Source: an uncultured Ruminiclostridium sp.
GTDB taxonomy: Bacteria; Bacillota; Clostridia; Oscillospirales; Ruminococcaceae
Assembly (NCBI GenBank): GCA_947630175.1
Contig: CANRGJ010000010.1
Location: 32,713-96,712 of the forward strand
Length of the DNA: 64,000 bases
Direction of reading: 5' to 3'
Positions within the stretch are counted from its first letter, which is position 1; every line of letters begins with the position of its first letter. Below are positions 32,568 to 41,021 of the stretch, in pieces. The translations under genes were made by a program, and so were the position numbers. The notes under the pieces were generated by a model. That model had not been told where the DNA came from and did not search any database. It saw nothing but the letters and a program-made list of their open reading frames with translations.

Positions 32568-34430
32568 GTGAATAACGTAACTATTCTAATATTTGCCGTA
32601 GCATTGATATTTACTATATTCGGCGGTATTACCTTACTTTCACATATCTACACACTAAATAATATAAAATCAAAAACAGTAGGTGACGGACAGCATGGTA
32701 CGGCACGCTGGGCGACCAAACACGAGATTGCTCAGACATATGTTAATATTCCGTTTGAAAGCGAGAAGTGGCGTAATGAATCCATGATTGGAAGAACGCC
32801 TACCACTGAAAATAATGAACCACTCCCGCAAGGAATTATTGTAGGCTGTAAAAAAGGCAGGAAAGGTAGTACAACTGCAATAGTTGACTGCGGCGACGTA
32901 CACGTACTTATGCTTGCAGCGGCAGGCGGCGGTAAAACTACATACTGGCTCTATCCAAATATCGAGTATGCGCTGGCAAGCGGTATGAGTTTCCTTTCAA
33001 CTGACACCAAAGGCGATATATTACGAAACTACGGATATATAGCAAGCGACATATATCATTACAATGTCGCTGTAATAGATCTTCGTAATCCCACCCGTTC
33101 AAACAGCAACAATCTTTTGCACCTTGTAAATAAATATACTGACCTTCATAAGGCAAATCCAAATGAACTTGCATATAAGGCAAAGGCAGAAAAATATGCA
33201 AAAATCATTTCTAAAACAATTATAATGTTTGGTGACAATACTTCATCGGCTGCATACGGGCAGAACGCATATTTCTATGACGCCGCAGAAGGCTTACTTA
33301 CTGCTACAATTATGCTTGTTGCAGAATTTTCTGCACCTAAGAAACGGCATATAGTTTCTGTGTACAAAATAATGCAGGAACTTCTCGCTCCTTCAAAGGT
33401 CAAAGGCAAGACACAATTCCAACAGTTAATGGAACTGCTGCCTGATGATCATAAGGCAAAATGGTTTGCGGCGGCAGCGCTGAATACCGCCGAACAATCA
33501 ATGATGTCGGTAATCACAACAGCATTGTCCCGTCTTAATTCCTTTCTGGACAGCGAATTGGAACAGCTTCTTTGCTTCGATACAGAAATAGACGCCGAAA
33601 AATTTTGCAAAGAAAAAAGCGCAATTTTTGTCATTATGCCGGAAGAAGATCCCAACAAATATTTTATGATCTCGCTGATCCTTCAACAATTTTACCGTGA
33701 AATAATCTCTGTTGCTGATGAAATGGGCGGACGGCTGAAAAACCGCTGTGTTTTCTTCTGGGACGAATTTGGAACAATACCTAAAATTGAATCAGCGGAA
33801 ATGATGTTTTCCGCCGCCAGGTCACGCCGTCTGCAAATCGTCCCGATCATACAGTCATTTGCACAGTTGCAAAAAAACTACGGTAAGGAAGGATCAGAGG
33901 TCATAATTGACAACACACAAGATACAATTTTCGGTGCTTTCGCTCCCAACTCTACTTCTGCAGAAACACTGTCAAAAGCTCTTGGGAGCAGAACGGTTCT
34001 TTCAGGCACCGTCAACCGTGGCAAAAACGACCCGTCACAGAACTTGCAGATGATAGAAAGACCGCTTATGACAGCGCAGGAACTTATGGCTATGCCCAAA
34101 GGTCAGTTTATTGTAACTAAAACTGGATTTTACCCGATGAAAGTAAGACTTAAGCTGTATACGGAATGGGGTATAAAATTCTATGAGGCATTTTCTGCTC
34201 CCGATAACGGTAACAGGCAGGTTGCCTATTCTTCAAAGCAGGAAATCATCAATAATATAAAATTAAAATACCTGCAAAAACCAACCGGGGACGTACCAGA
34301 AAGCAACCACGCTGACGGCGGTCAGGTACATACGCAAACAGAACAGGAACCACAGCAACAGACCCTTGATGAATGTTATAAGCCGAAGGTCGTTAAAACT
34401 GTTCCGCCTACTCAATATGAAACAGAATAA
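32568..34430 (+). CDS. virD4: VirD4/TraG-type coupling protein
   Basis: About 620 residues from GTG 32,568, chosen because AAAGGTGG lies eight bases upstream (the in-frame GTG 32,556 is inside that SD). One N-terminal membrane helix (about 5-28), 'GTARWATKHEI' as in VirD4 proteins, Walker A 'AAAGGGKTTYW' (about 125-135), Walker B 'FFWDEFGTIPKI' (about 395-406). It is a hexameric ATPase that recruits the relaxosome and protein substrates to the channel and would be the reader of any C-terminal transfer signal. The tail is hydrophilic and Gln/Pro rich. Confidence 0.92.
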   Translation: MNNVTILIFAVALIFTIFGGITLLSHIYTLNNIKSKTVGDGQHGTARWATKHEIAQTYVNIPFESEKWRNESMIGRTPTTENNEPLPQGIIVGCKKGRKGSTTAIVDCGDVHVLMLAAAGGGKTTYWLYPNIEYALASGMSFLSTDTKGDILRNYGYIASDIYHYNVAVIDLRNPTRSNSNNLLHLVNKYTDLHKANPNELAYKAKAEKYAKIISKTIIMFGDNTSSAAYGQNAYFYDAAEGLLTATIMLVAEFSAPKKRHIVSVYKIMQELLAPSKVKGKTQFQQLMELLPDDHKAKWFAAAALNTAEQSMMSVITTALSRLNSFLDSELEQLLCFDTEIDAEKFCKEKSAIFVIMPEEDPNKYFMISLILQQFYREIISVADEMGGRLKNRCVFFWDEFGTIPKIESAEMMFSAARSRRLQIVPIIQSFAQLQKNYGKEGSEVIIDNTQDTIFGAFAPNSTSAETLSKALGSRTVLSGTVNRGKNDPSQNLQMIERPLMTAQELMAMPKGQFIVTKTGFYPMKVRLKLYTEWGIKFYEAFSAPDNGNRQVAYSSKQEIINNIKLKYLQKPTGDVPESNHADGGQVHTQTEQEPQQQTLDECYKPKVVKTVPPTQYETE

Positions 34431-34447
34431 AAGAAAGGAAATTGAAA

Positions 34448-35356
34448 ATGAATACTCCCAACAATGGTTATATCAAAATACCTAATTTTATAATCGGAAA
34501 TCTTAAAGGTTTTCCCTGCGTACTCTATGTTTACTTACTTTACCTTTGCGCTATTCAGAAAACCAACAGCGTAAAGGTGTCCCTTGAGACCTGCCGCAAA
34601 CGTATAGGGGCGGCGTTTATTCCGAATGTTTGTAATCAAATGCACTATTTGCAGCGCAAAGGATATGTTACGATAGAAAATAATTATAATCTTTACGGTA
34701 TGCAAAAATGCAACACTATAACGGTAAATTATGCCGACCTTCAGAAGGACTACTTTCTGCTGCCCTCCGACCATATGTTTATAGGTCTGCGCCCGGCACA
34801 CTTTGAATTGCTCCTAACACTTTATATGTTTTCTTTCAATGACACATATGCTATTCCTTCCTATAATGATATACGCAAGGTATCACGCTTAGGTCCCACA
34901 ACCATTTTGCAGGGTTATCGAGTATTGGAAGAAAAAGGCATTATCAAAAAGGAAAACTACGACCGCAGGGACGGCAGCAACGGTCATAACAGATATTTTT
35001 TAATAACGAAGATCCAACGTATCATTGGCAAAGATACAGCCGATAAGTTTGTATACTGGCTCTCAAAGAGAAAACGAATGCGTTTTGAGATTTGGCAGGC
35101 TATTCGGGCATTTCTTGCACACGAAATATCATTTGAAAAGCTCCTTTCATACGAAAGGAGCTTTTATTTTTGCGCCGAAAACAGTATGGTAACAGACCAA
35201 CTCATCGAAACAACGGATAATTGCCTTAAAATGTCCGCACCGGGCGGTGAATGTTTACAGTCAGTAAAACGGAAATTACATAAAATATGTGATTGTATAA
35301 GGCATACCGTTTCAAAATTTTTTGGCAAAATCAGAGGGGTATTACTTCAAAGCTAA
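34448..35356 (+). CDS. Helix-turn-helix replication/regulatory protein, with a terminator inside its frame
   Basis: 302 residues from ATG 34,448 (AAAGGA upstream). Two winged-helix-like segments are visible (about 38-75, 'LETCRKRIGAAFIPNVCNQMHYLQRKGYV'-type, and about 138-170, 'YNDIRKVSRLGPTTILQGYRVLEEKGII'), as in replication initiators and ICE HTH proteins. At codons ~230-241 the gene contains a perfect 13-bp intrinsic terminator (35,136-35,171). Either most transcripts end inside the gene, or the last ~65 residues are an extension gained when a stop was lost. Its end, G-V-L-L-Q-S, vaguely recalls the QSM tail but lacks the M. Confidence 0.6.
   Translation: MNTPNNGYIKIPNFIIGNLKGFPCVLYVYLLYLCAIQKTNSVKVSLETCRKRIGAAFIPNVCNQMHYLQRKGYVTIENNYNLYGMQKCNTITVNYADLQKDYFLLPSDHMFIGLRPAHFELLLTLYMFSFNDTYAIPSYNDIRKVSRLGPTTILQGYRVLEEKGIIKKENYDRRDGSNGHNRYFLITKIQRIIGKDTADKFVYWLSKRKRMRFEIWQAIRAFLAHEISFEKLLSYERSFYFCAENSMVTDQLIETTDNCLKMSAPGGECLQSVKRKLHKICDCIRHTVSKFFGKIRGVLLQS
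35136..35171 (+). terminator. Perfect terminator within a coding frame
   Basis: AAAAGCTCCTTTC (35,136-35,148), loop ATAC, GAAAGGAGCTTTT (35,153-35,165), then ATTTTT. Thirteen perfect pairs and a tetraloop make it among the strongest terminators in the window, yet it lies in frame inside the HTH gene. Confidence 0.8.
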
Positions 35357-35580
35357 TGCTGTTTATATTAAAGCACTTGTTATATACAACAGAAAAAGAA
35401 TGATTTAATTCTTTACTTAGAACAGGTAGTAATATATCACGGGACAGGTGTTTATTTTCGCAGATATATTTTTTATGTAGGATAAACTATGCTTTTTCGC
35501 CCTCTTTTTTCTGCCGAACAAACAAAAGAGCCTTGTTTTCTCAAAGCTCTTTTTCTCTTATTTGACAATTTGACAAAATA
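35357..35580 (+). other. Gene-free ICE end region
   Basis: No coding frame is supported. A weak GAGCC/GGCTC-type element, AAAGAGC...AGCTCTTTTTC (about 35,527-35,556), may be a terminator. The rest is AT-rich without recognised sites. Confidence 0.5.
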
Positions 35581-35583
35581 AGG

Positions 35584-35700
35584 AAATAACCGCCCTGCAC
35601 TCCAATAGGGCGGTTATTTCTATAACCACTTAATGGGGGGCGACCGTTTACCGGCTTCCCTTGCTATTTATATTATACACAGCTTGTCCATATTTGTCAA
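35584..35700 (-). ncRNA. Orphan type I antitoxin RNA, copy 3
   Basis: On the minus strand: TTGACA (35,700-35,695), 17 bp, TATAAT (35,677-35,672), transcript from about 35,665 with GGGAAGCCGGTAAACGGTCG and C-run, ending at AAATAACCGCCC / GGGCGGTTATTT (35,619-35,584). It matches the antitoxin RNAs at 20.2-20.4 kb almost base for base in the promoter and 5' half. No toxin frame remains downstream. It lies at the ICE border, 130 bp from the tRNA. Confidence 0.7.
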
Positions 35701-35701
35701 T

Positions 35702-35758
35702 TTACTGCCCCCATTACTGCCCCCATATTTCATAAATTTTCATTAAAATTCATTAAAA
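35702..35758. repeat. Tandem short repeats at the ICE right end
   Basis: TTACTGCCCCCA occurs twice head to tail (35,702-35,725), followed by two tandem copies of TTCATTAAAA (35,739-35,758). Paired short direct repeats beside a tRNA end are typical of integrase arm-binding sites, so this is the probable attachment region; inference. Confidence 0.5.
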
Positions 35759-35791
35759 TTCAGCCTTGAAAAAAAGTTATATGGAAACAGC

Positions 35792-35826
35792 AAACCCGCT
35801 TAAATTCACTGTTTAAGCGGGTTTTT
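35792..35826. terminator. Terminator between ICE end and tRNA-Thr
   Basis: AAACCCGCTTAAA / TTTAAGCGGGTTT stem around TTCACTG. T-rich on both sides, so it can serve the minus-strand tRNA and rightward ICE transcripts. Confidence 0.75.
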
Positions 35827-35829
35827 GTG

Positions 35830-35905
35830 TGGAGCTGGTGAACGGACTCGAACCCCCGACCTGCGCATTACGAATGCGCTGCTCTACCGACTGAGCTACA
35901 CCAGC
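35830..35905 (-). tRNA. tRNA-Thr (CGT anticodon)
   Basis: The minus strand folds as a complete cloverleaf: acceptor GCTGGTG / CACCAGC, D-arm TAGCTCAGTCGGTAGAGCA, anticodon stem GCGCA / TGCGC around TTCGTAA (anticodon CGT, reading ACG), T-arm GGGGGTTCGAGTCC, discriminator T and encoded CCA. Its 3' end faces the ICE, fitting the common integration of ICEs into tRNA 3' ends. Confidence 0.95.
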
Positions 35906-35996
35906 ATATTCTGTTCACAGTTTTTATATTTTACCACTATTTGCGGAGATTGTCAAGAGGGGCGGGGGAAAAACATATCCCCCACGAAAATAAATA

Positions 35997-36188
35997 TTGA
36001 CTTTTTACCGCTGATATGGTAAAATAAACCTGCGACACAATTTAATAGCCAACTTATGAAAAGCGTGCTTTTTTCTTGGTAAAAGTGCATGCTCTTGTTT
36101 CGTATGCTTTTCTAAGTTGACGATAATTGTGTCGCAGCAATCGGAGCTTTGCATTTTTCGGTGCGCAGCTTCGGCTGCGCACTTTTTT
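35997..36188 (+). ncRNA. Hairpin RNA gene with promoter and UUCG terminator
   Basis: Promoter TTGACT (35,997-36,002), 17 bp, TAAAAT (36,020-36,025). The RNA would start near 36,030 with CTGCGACACAATT, whose perfect 13-base complement is at 36,125-36,137; inside, CAACTTA and GAAAAGC (36,050-36,064) pair with GCTTTTC and TAAGTTG (36,106-36,119). It ends in GTGCGCAGC-TTCG-GCTGCGCAC plus TTTTTT (36,161-36,188). The result is a ~110-nt rod-like RNA. It is too short for a typical 6S RNA; a miniature inverted-repeat element is an alternative. No protein-coding frame is supported here. Confidence 0.55.
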
Positions 36189-36206
36189 GTTAATACGGAG
36201 GAAATT

Positions 36207-37364
36207 ATGAAAAGAAAACTTATTCCGGCAATGGCGACGCTGTTTATAGGTATCATTTCGCTCTGCTGCCTGACAAGCTGCTCAAGCGCAAAGGTTGTTG
36301 ACTTTGGAGAGTACACGACCGTTTCTTTCAGCGGGTACAACGGCAGCGGATACGCCACCGTCAAGGTAGATTATGAAACTATCGCCGCTATGCTTGGCGA
36401 TCAGAATACAGCGTCTGCGTTAATGGTACTCAGCACTATTAAACCGTCGGAAATCGAAAACAACGGTTCGTTGTCGAACGGCGACAAAATCAAGGTAAAA
36501 ATCGAATATAGTGACAGCGCTCTTGAGGAAGTAAACATTGCCGCAGCTAACACCGAGCTGGAATTTGAGGTTAAAGGACTTGAAGAAAAGCAGGAGCTGG
36601 ACGTGTTCAGCGACGTTGAAATCGTGGTAAGCGGAAATTCACCTTTTTGTCAGGTTTCCGTTGTGTATAACGGAGATGTTGCGGGACTTCAAAATAGCGG
36701 CTGGGCTTCACCGTTTATAATTTCCGATGTAAACGGAGAAAGTAAATCAGTATTTAAAAACGGTGAAACGGTTCTTGTATCTCTTTCTGAAAATGAAATA
36801 GGACTTCTTAACGAATACAATATCAAGGAAACATCAAAAGAATACACTGTGACCGCAGATACCTCCTACATAGTGTCAGGCTCTGATTTATCCGCTGATA
36901 CTCTCACGAAATTAGACAGCTTGGCTGATGAAACATTCAAGGCAAAAGCAGATGAATTGATTGAAAGCGGTATGAGTATGGGAATTGACCGTACCAGCCT
37001 GATAAAAGAAATCACTTCAATGTCTGTTGGCTCGGCTGGATTTACAAAAATTGAAAACGCCGATATTAAAGCAAAATATGTAGGCTGTACTGATAATCCT
37101 AACGGAGCAGCGACGTGGATAGGAAGCAAAATATACAGCCAGATATATTATTTCTACGATGTTGATGTTACATTTGACTGGAAATATTTTATGGACACAG
37201 GTACAGAAACAGCGAAATGCACATTTGCGCTGTGCCTTACGAACCCGACAATAACGGGTGGTGAAATAACATACACTGAAGCAGAGCTTATCGGAGCTGC
37301 CGACCAAGCCGCAGCTAAGTCAAAGCTCATAGACAATGCCGCATTTTCTTTTGAAGAACTTTAA
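36207..37364 (+). CDS. Lipoprotein of unknown function
   Basis: 385 residues from ATG 36,207 (GGAGG upstream; longer in-frame starts run into the terminator hairpin). Lipobox LTSC near residues 22-25 gives an N-terminal lipid anchor. The body is beta-rich with repeated acidic turns, including two bacterial-surface-like segments ('KVKIEYSDSALEEVNIAAANTELEFEVKGL' layout near 95-125 and a later similar one), and no catalytic motif. It stands alone between the hairpin RNA and the next terminator. Confidence 0.75.
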   Translation: MKRKLIPAMATLFIGIISLCCLTSCSSAKVVDFGEYTTVSFSGYNGSGYATVKVDYETIAAMLGDQNTASALMVLSTIKPSEIENNGSLSNGDKIKVKIEYSDSALEEVNIAAANTELEFEVKGLEEKQELDVFSDVEIVVSGNSPFCQVSVVYNGDVAGLQNSGWASPFIISDVNGESKSVFKNGETVLVSLSENEIGLLNEYNIKETSKEYTVTADTSYIVSGSDLSADTLTKLDSLADETFKAKADELIESGMSMGIDRTSLIKEITSMSVGSAGFTKIENADIKAKYVGCTDNPNGAATWIGSKIYSQIYYFYDVDVTFDWKYFMDTGTETAKCTFALCLTNPTITGGEITYTEAELIGAADQAAAKSKLIDNAAFSFEEL

Positions 37365-37641
37365 AAGTGAAAAAAGTAAAAATTTTTTGCAGCAGCTTTC
37401 CAAAGCCGAACAATTTTTACAAACGGCAAGACTTACAGCTATGACAATATAAACAAGCTTTATGCAGCAATCAAAGGCAATTGACCCTAAGCTCCAACCA
37501 AAAATAACTCAAAAGCCGACTCAGCGTCGGCTTTGTTTTTTATGAACACGCTGACAGCGTAAAATTATCGCTTGCAATAACGGGGGTTTTATGCTACAAT
37601 TATTTTATACGCATAATTCTTTTTCGTTTGTTTGTAATGGG
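37365..37641 (+). other. Intergenic region with a gene remnant, terminator and promoter
   Basis: From about 37,424 to 37,482 one frame reads 'TIFTNGKTYSYDNINKLYAAIKGN' in part and then stops, which looks like the 3' end of a lost gene. A terminator (AAAAGCCGAC / GTCGGCTTT plus T-run, 37,511-37,540) follows, then a promoter TTGCAA (37,572-37,577), 17 bp, TACAAT (37,595-37,600) for the next gene. Confidence 0.55.
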
Positions 37642-39027
37642 GTGAAAAAAATAAAAGGGATATCTAAATTTTTTTATGCTGTTTTCATAACCATAGACGT
37701 TATACTGCTCGTGGCTGCGGCAGTTATACTTATAACCACGCTGGTGTTCGGCGGGGGCGGCTCTGATACTTCCGTCTTCGGGCATAATATAATCCTGGTG
37801 GATACGGACGAATTCCCGCTGTTCAAAAAAGGCAGCGCCGTTATCACCGAGGAAATATCCGCAGGTGAACTGAAAGAAAAAAATATCGTCATTTTCAAAA
37901 ACGAAAACGGCGCTCCAGCCATAGGAGAAATTTTATCGGCGCAGGAGGAGATCACTGCTCTTTCAAGAGGAGAAACGATAACGCTGAGCGCGGACAGGAT
38001 AATAGGCAAGGCGGTGTATTACTCGGAGATCCTGGGAGGGATCATATCGTTTGCGGTATCTCCCGCAGGGGTATGCACTATCGCTATTCTTCCCTGCCTG
38101 GCGTTTGTTTTGTTCCAGCTTGCGGCGGCGTCAAGGGCGAAAAATGCGGAGGAAGACAAGGAGGATTACCGTGGGTTCGGCTCCGAGAGGAAAAAATCCG
38201 CTGAGAAGGACGACAGCAAGGACGATAACGCTCCTGTAAAGAAAAGAAAAAAAGACGAAATTTCGCAGAAGCACGCTTCCACAGGGACGAAAAAGGCGGA
38301 GGAAGAAAAGGAGGATTACCGCGGCTCCGAACTTAAAAAATCTGCTGAAATGGACGGCATCAAAGACGGCAATGCGCCTGTAAAGAAAAGCAAAAAAGAT
38401 GAATTTTCGCAGAAACACGCTCCCAAAGAAGAGGATAACGGCGGCGAGAAAATAACCGACTACAAGATAAAGACCGCTGAGTTCAAGGCGGCAGGTACCG
38501 CAGAAGAAAAAGCCGAGGAAAAGGCCGCCGCCGCAAAAGCCGCTGAGGAGGCAAGGCTTGAGGCTGAAAGGCGCGCGGCGGAGAGGGCTGAGAGAATTGC
38601 GGCGGAGAAAGCCAAGGCTGAAAGGCTTGCCGCTGAAAAAGCTGAGGCGGAGCGCATTGCGGCGGAGAAAGCCGAGGCGGAGCGCAGAGAAAGAGAAAAA
38701 ACCTCCGCTGTGGAGAAGCAAAAGCTGTACGAGGCGGCGGGGCTGTTCAATCCGATGATGAAAAAGCGCAGCGGTGAAACTGCTGTGATAAAAAAAGCAG
38801 ACAAGGAGGAAAAGACTGCTCCTGTGCTTGTTTCCGAGGCGAAAAAGACTGAAGCGCCTGAGATAAAAGAGGAAGTCAGGACATACGAGCCGAAAAAAGA
38901 GGAAAAAGACGCAAAGACGGGTGAGGAAAGGCTTGACAGTTTGTTTACGGAAGAGGACGACAGCGACAATGATTACGATATTGACGAGATACTGAGGAGC
39001 ATTGAGGAGAAAAGGAAAAATAAATAA
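37642..39027 (+). CDS. Degenerate signal-peptidase-I-like membrane protein with long charged coiled coil
   Basis: About 461 residues from GTG 37,642; the upstream ATG 37,591 lies before the transcription start of the promoter at 37,572-37,600. A membrane helix (about 10-35), an S26-like beta domain (about 40-125, 'GHNIILVDTDEFPLFKKGSAVITEE', 'LKEKNIVIFKNENGAPAIGEI'), a second helix (about 130-160), then a very charged region with A-E-K/A-E-R repeats (about 290-370). In SipW-type peptidases the first motif holds the catalytic Ser before M-x-P; here the place reads V-D-T-D-E-F-P without Ser, so it is probably not a protease. SD is weak. Confidence 0.6.
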   Translation: MKKIKGISKFFYAVFITIDVILLVAAAVILITTLVFGGGGSDTSVFGHNIILVDTDEFPLFKKGSAVITEEISAGELKEKNIVIFKNENGAPAIGEILSAQEEITALSRGETITLSADRIIGKAVYYSEILGGIISFAVSPAGVCTIAILPCLAFVLFQLAAASRAKNAEEDKEDYRGFGSERKKSAEKDDSKDDNAPVKKRKKDEISQKHASTGTKKAEEEKEDYRGSELKKSAEMDGIKDGNAPVKKSKKDEFSQKHAPKEEDNGGEKITDYKIKTAEFKAAGTAEEKAEEKAAAAKAAEEARLEAERRAAERAERIAAEKAKAERLAAEKAEAERIAAEKAEAERREREKTSAVEKQKLYEAAGLFNPMMKKRSGETAVIKKADKEEKTAPVLVSEAKKTEAPEIKEEVRTYEPKKEEKDAKTGEERLDSLFTEEDDSDNDYDIDEILRSIEEKRKNK

Positions 39028-39031
39028 ATAA

Positions 39032-39060
39032 AAAGACCGTAAAAACGGTCTTTTTTATTT
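39032..39060. terminator. Bidirectional terminator
   Basis: AAAAGACCGT / ACGGTCTTTT with T-run on the plus strand and A-run upstream; serves the converging coiled-coil gene and htpG. Confidence 0.8.
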
Positions 39061-39067
39061 TACTTTT

Positions 39068-40987
39068 TTACTTTGCCATTACCTTGCTCAGCTCCTCGCT
39101 GAACTTTACGGGGTCGTCTATCGCCATTCCCTCTATCAGCATTGCCTGAGTGAACAGCAGGTCGGCGTAGGTCGCAAGCATTTCCTTGTCGTTGTCAAAG
39201 AGATATTGCAGCTTGTCGAAAATGGGGTGGTTGGGATTTATCTCCAGAGCCTTGTCCGCCTTTGCCTTGTGGTCGGTGGGCATTGAGTTCAGCACCTTTT
39301 CCATCTGGGCGGAGAGAGCGCCGTCGCTGGTTATGCAGACGGGGTGAGTTTTCAGCGTGTTGGTAAGGCGGACTGCCGCTACCTTGTCGCCGAGGGCTTC
39401 CTTGATAGCGTCGCAAAGCTCCTTGCTGTCCTCGTTCTTTTCCTTTATCTCCTTCTTTTCCTCCTCGGTCTGAAGGTCAAGGTCGCCTGCCTGAACGGAC
39501 TTGAACTTTTTCTCGTTGTAATCCGTCATCATCTGCACGCAGAATTCATCAACGTTGTCGGTGAGGTAAAGTATCTCGTAGCCCTTGTCCTTTACGCTTT
39601 CAACGACGGGAAGCGCGTCTATGCGCTCAATGCTGTCGCCTGAGGCGTAGTAGATGCAGTCCTGTCCCTCTTTCATTCCCGCAACGTATTCTTCAAGGGT
39701 AACTTGCTTTTTGTCCTTGCTGGAGGTGAAAAGGAGCAGATCCTGCAAAAGCTCTTTGTTCATTCCGTAGCCGTTGTAAATGCCGAATTTTATCTGCAAG
39801 CCGAAGGCTTTCCAAAATTCCTCGTACTTTTCACGCTCGTTGGTGAGCATTTTCTTAAGCTCGTTCTTGATAGTCCTTTCAAGAGAACGGGCGATTATTT
39901 TAAGCTGACGGTCGTGCTGGAGCATTTCACGGCTGATGTTGAGCGACAGGTCCTCGCTGTCCACAAGTCCCTTTACAAAGCTGAAATGGTCGGGGAGCAG
40001 GTCGGAGCATTTGTCCATAATAAGAACGCCGTTAGAATAAAGCTGCAAGCCCTTTTCGTACTCCTTGGAGTAATAATCGTAAGGCGCTTTCTTGGGGATA
40101 AACATAAGGGCGGAATAGGTCGCCGTTCCCTCGGTCTTGCTGTGGATATGAGCAAGCGGCTCGTTGTAGTCGTAAAATTTCTCCTGATAGAAGTTGTTGT
40201 AGTCCTCGTCCTTAAGCTCGCTCTTATTCTTCTTCCAGAGAGGTATCATACTGTTGAGAGTTTCGTCCTCGGTGTGGACCTCGTATTTTTCCTCCTCGGG
40301 AGCGTCCTCGGGGGCGTCCTCCTTGGGGTGGCGGTGAGTTACCTCCATTTTAATGGGATAGCGGATATAATCGGAATATTTCTTGACAAGATTTCTCAGC
40401 TTATAATCGGTGAGGAACTCGTCGTAATCCTCGTCGTCGGTGTTTTCTTTCATATAAAGGGTTATTTCCGTGCCGTGAGAATCCTTTTCACATTCCTCGA
40501 TAGTATAGCCGTCAACGCCCTCGCTGGTCCAGAGGTAAGCGGTATCTGCGCCGTAGGCTTTTGATCTTACGGTCACCTTGGAGGCTACCATAAACGCGGA
40601 ATAAAAGCCTACGCCAAACTGTCCGATAACGGAGATGTCGTCGTTGTTTTCGGCTTTTTCGTCGCCCTTTACTTCCTCTTTGAATTTAAGAGAGCCTGAC
40701 TGAGCGATAACGCCCAGATTGTTTTCCAGCTCCTCGGCGGTCATTCCTATGCCGTTGTCGGTTATGGTGAGGGTCCTTGCGTCCTTGTCGGGAGTAAGTC
40801 TTATCTGAAAATCTCCCCTGTCAAGTCCCAGATTTTCGTTCAGTGATTTAAAATACAGCTTGTCCATAGCGTCGCTGGCGTTGGAGATAAGCTCGCGGAT
40901 AAATATTTCCTTGTGAGTGTAGATGGAATTTATCATCATCTCCAGAAGACGCTTGGATTCGGCTTTAAAGGCTTTTTTTCTTGACAT
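39068..40987 (-). CDS. htpG: Chaperone HtpG (HSP90)
   Basis: 639 residues, full length. Bergerat ATP-binding motifs are clear: 'ELISNASDAMDKL' (N-box, about 34-46), 'DNGIGMT' (about 77-83) and 'GQFGVGFYSAF' (about 118-128), then middle and C-terminal HSP90 domains. It is a dimeric ATP-dependent chaperone in the cytoplasm. AAGGACG-type SD before the ATG. A perfect CIRCE operator lies in the leader, so it is probably part of the HrcA regulon. Confidence 0.97.
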   Translation of the reverse strand: MSRKKAFKAESKRLLEMMINSIYTHKEIFIRELISNASDAMDKLYFKSLNENLGLDRGDFQIRLTPDKDARTLTITDNGIGMTAEELENNLGVIAQSGSLKFKEEVKGDEKAENNDDISVIGQFGVGFYSAFMVASKVTVRSKAYGADTAYLWTSEGVDGYTIEECEKDSHGTEITLYMKENTDDEDYDEFLTDYKLRNLVKKYSDYIRYPIKMEVTHRHPKEDAPEDAPEEEKYEVHTEDETLNSMIPLWKKNKSELKDEDYNNFYQEKFYDYNEPLAHIHSKTEGTATYSALMFIPKKAPYDYYSKEYEKGLQLYSNGVLIMDKCSDLLPDHFSFVKGLVDSEDLSLNISREMLQHDRQLKIIARSLERTIKNELKKMLTNEREKYEEFWKAFGLQIKFGIYNGYGMNKELLQDLLLFTSSKDKKQVTLEEYVAGMKEGQDCIYYASGDSIERIDALPVVESVKDKGYEILYLTDNVDEFCVQMMTDYNEKKFKSVQAGDLDLQTEEEKKEIKEKNEDSKELCDAIKEALGDKVAAVRLTNTLKTHPVCITSDGALSAQMEKVLNSMPTDHKAKADKALEINPNHPIFDKLQYLFDNDKEMLATYADLLFTQAMLIEGMAIDDPVKFSEELSKVMAK

Positions 40988-41021
40988 TTTATATCGTCCT
41001 TCTTTCTTTCGTCCTCAATTT

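Noticed and set aside
35330..35370. QSM-type tail on the HTH protein (ends G-V-L-L-Q-S)
   Set aside because: The final Met is absent and would need a frameshift; regarded as chance.
35825..36022. Plus-strand frame beginning M-C-G-A-G-E-R-T-R-T-P
   Set aside because: It is the antisense of tRNA-Thr, a well-known false gene caused by tRNA complement sequence.
35997..36188. 6S RNA
   Set aside because: The rod is only ~110 nt and lacks an obvious large central bubble of the expected size and position.
36117..36206. Longer start for the 36,207 lipoprotein
   Set aside because: The extension crosses a UUCG terminator, and GGAGG plus lipobox spacing favour ATG 36,207.
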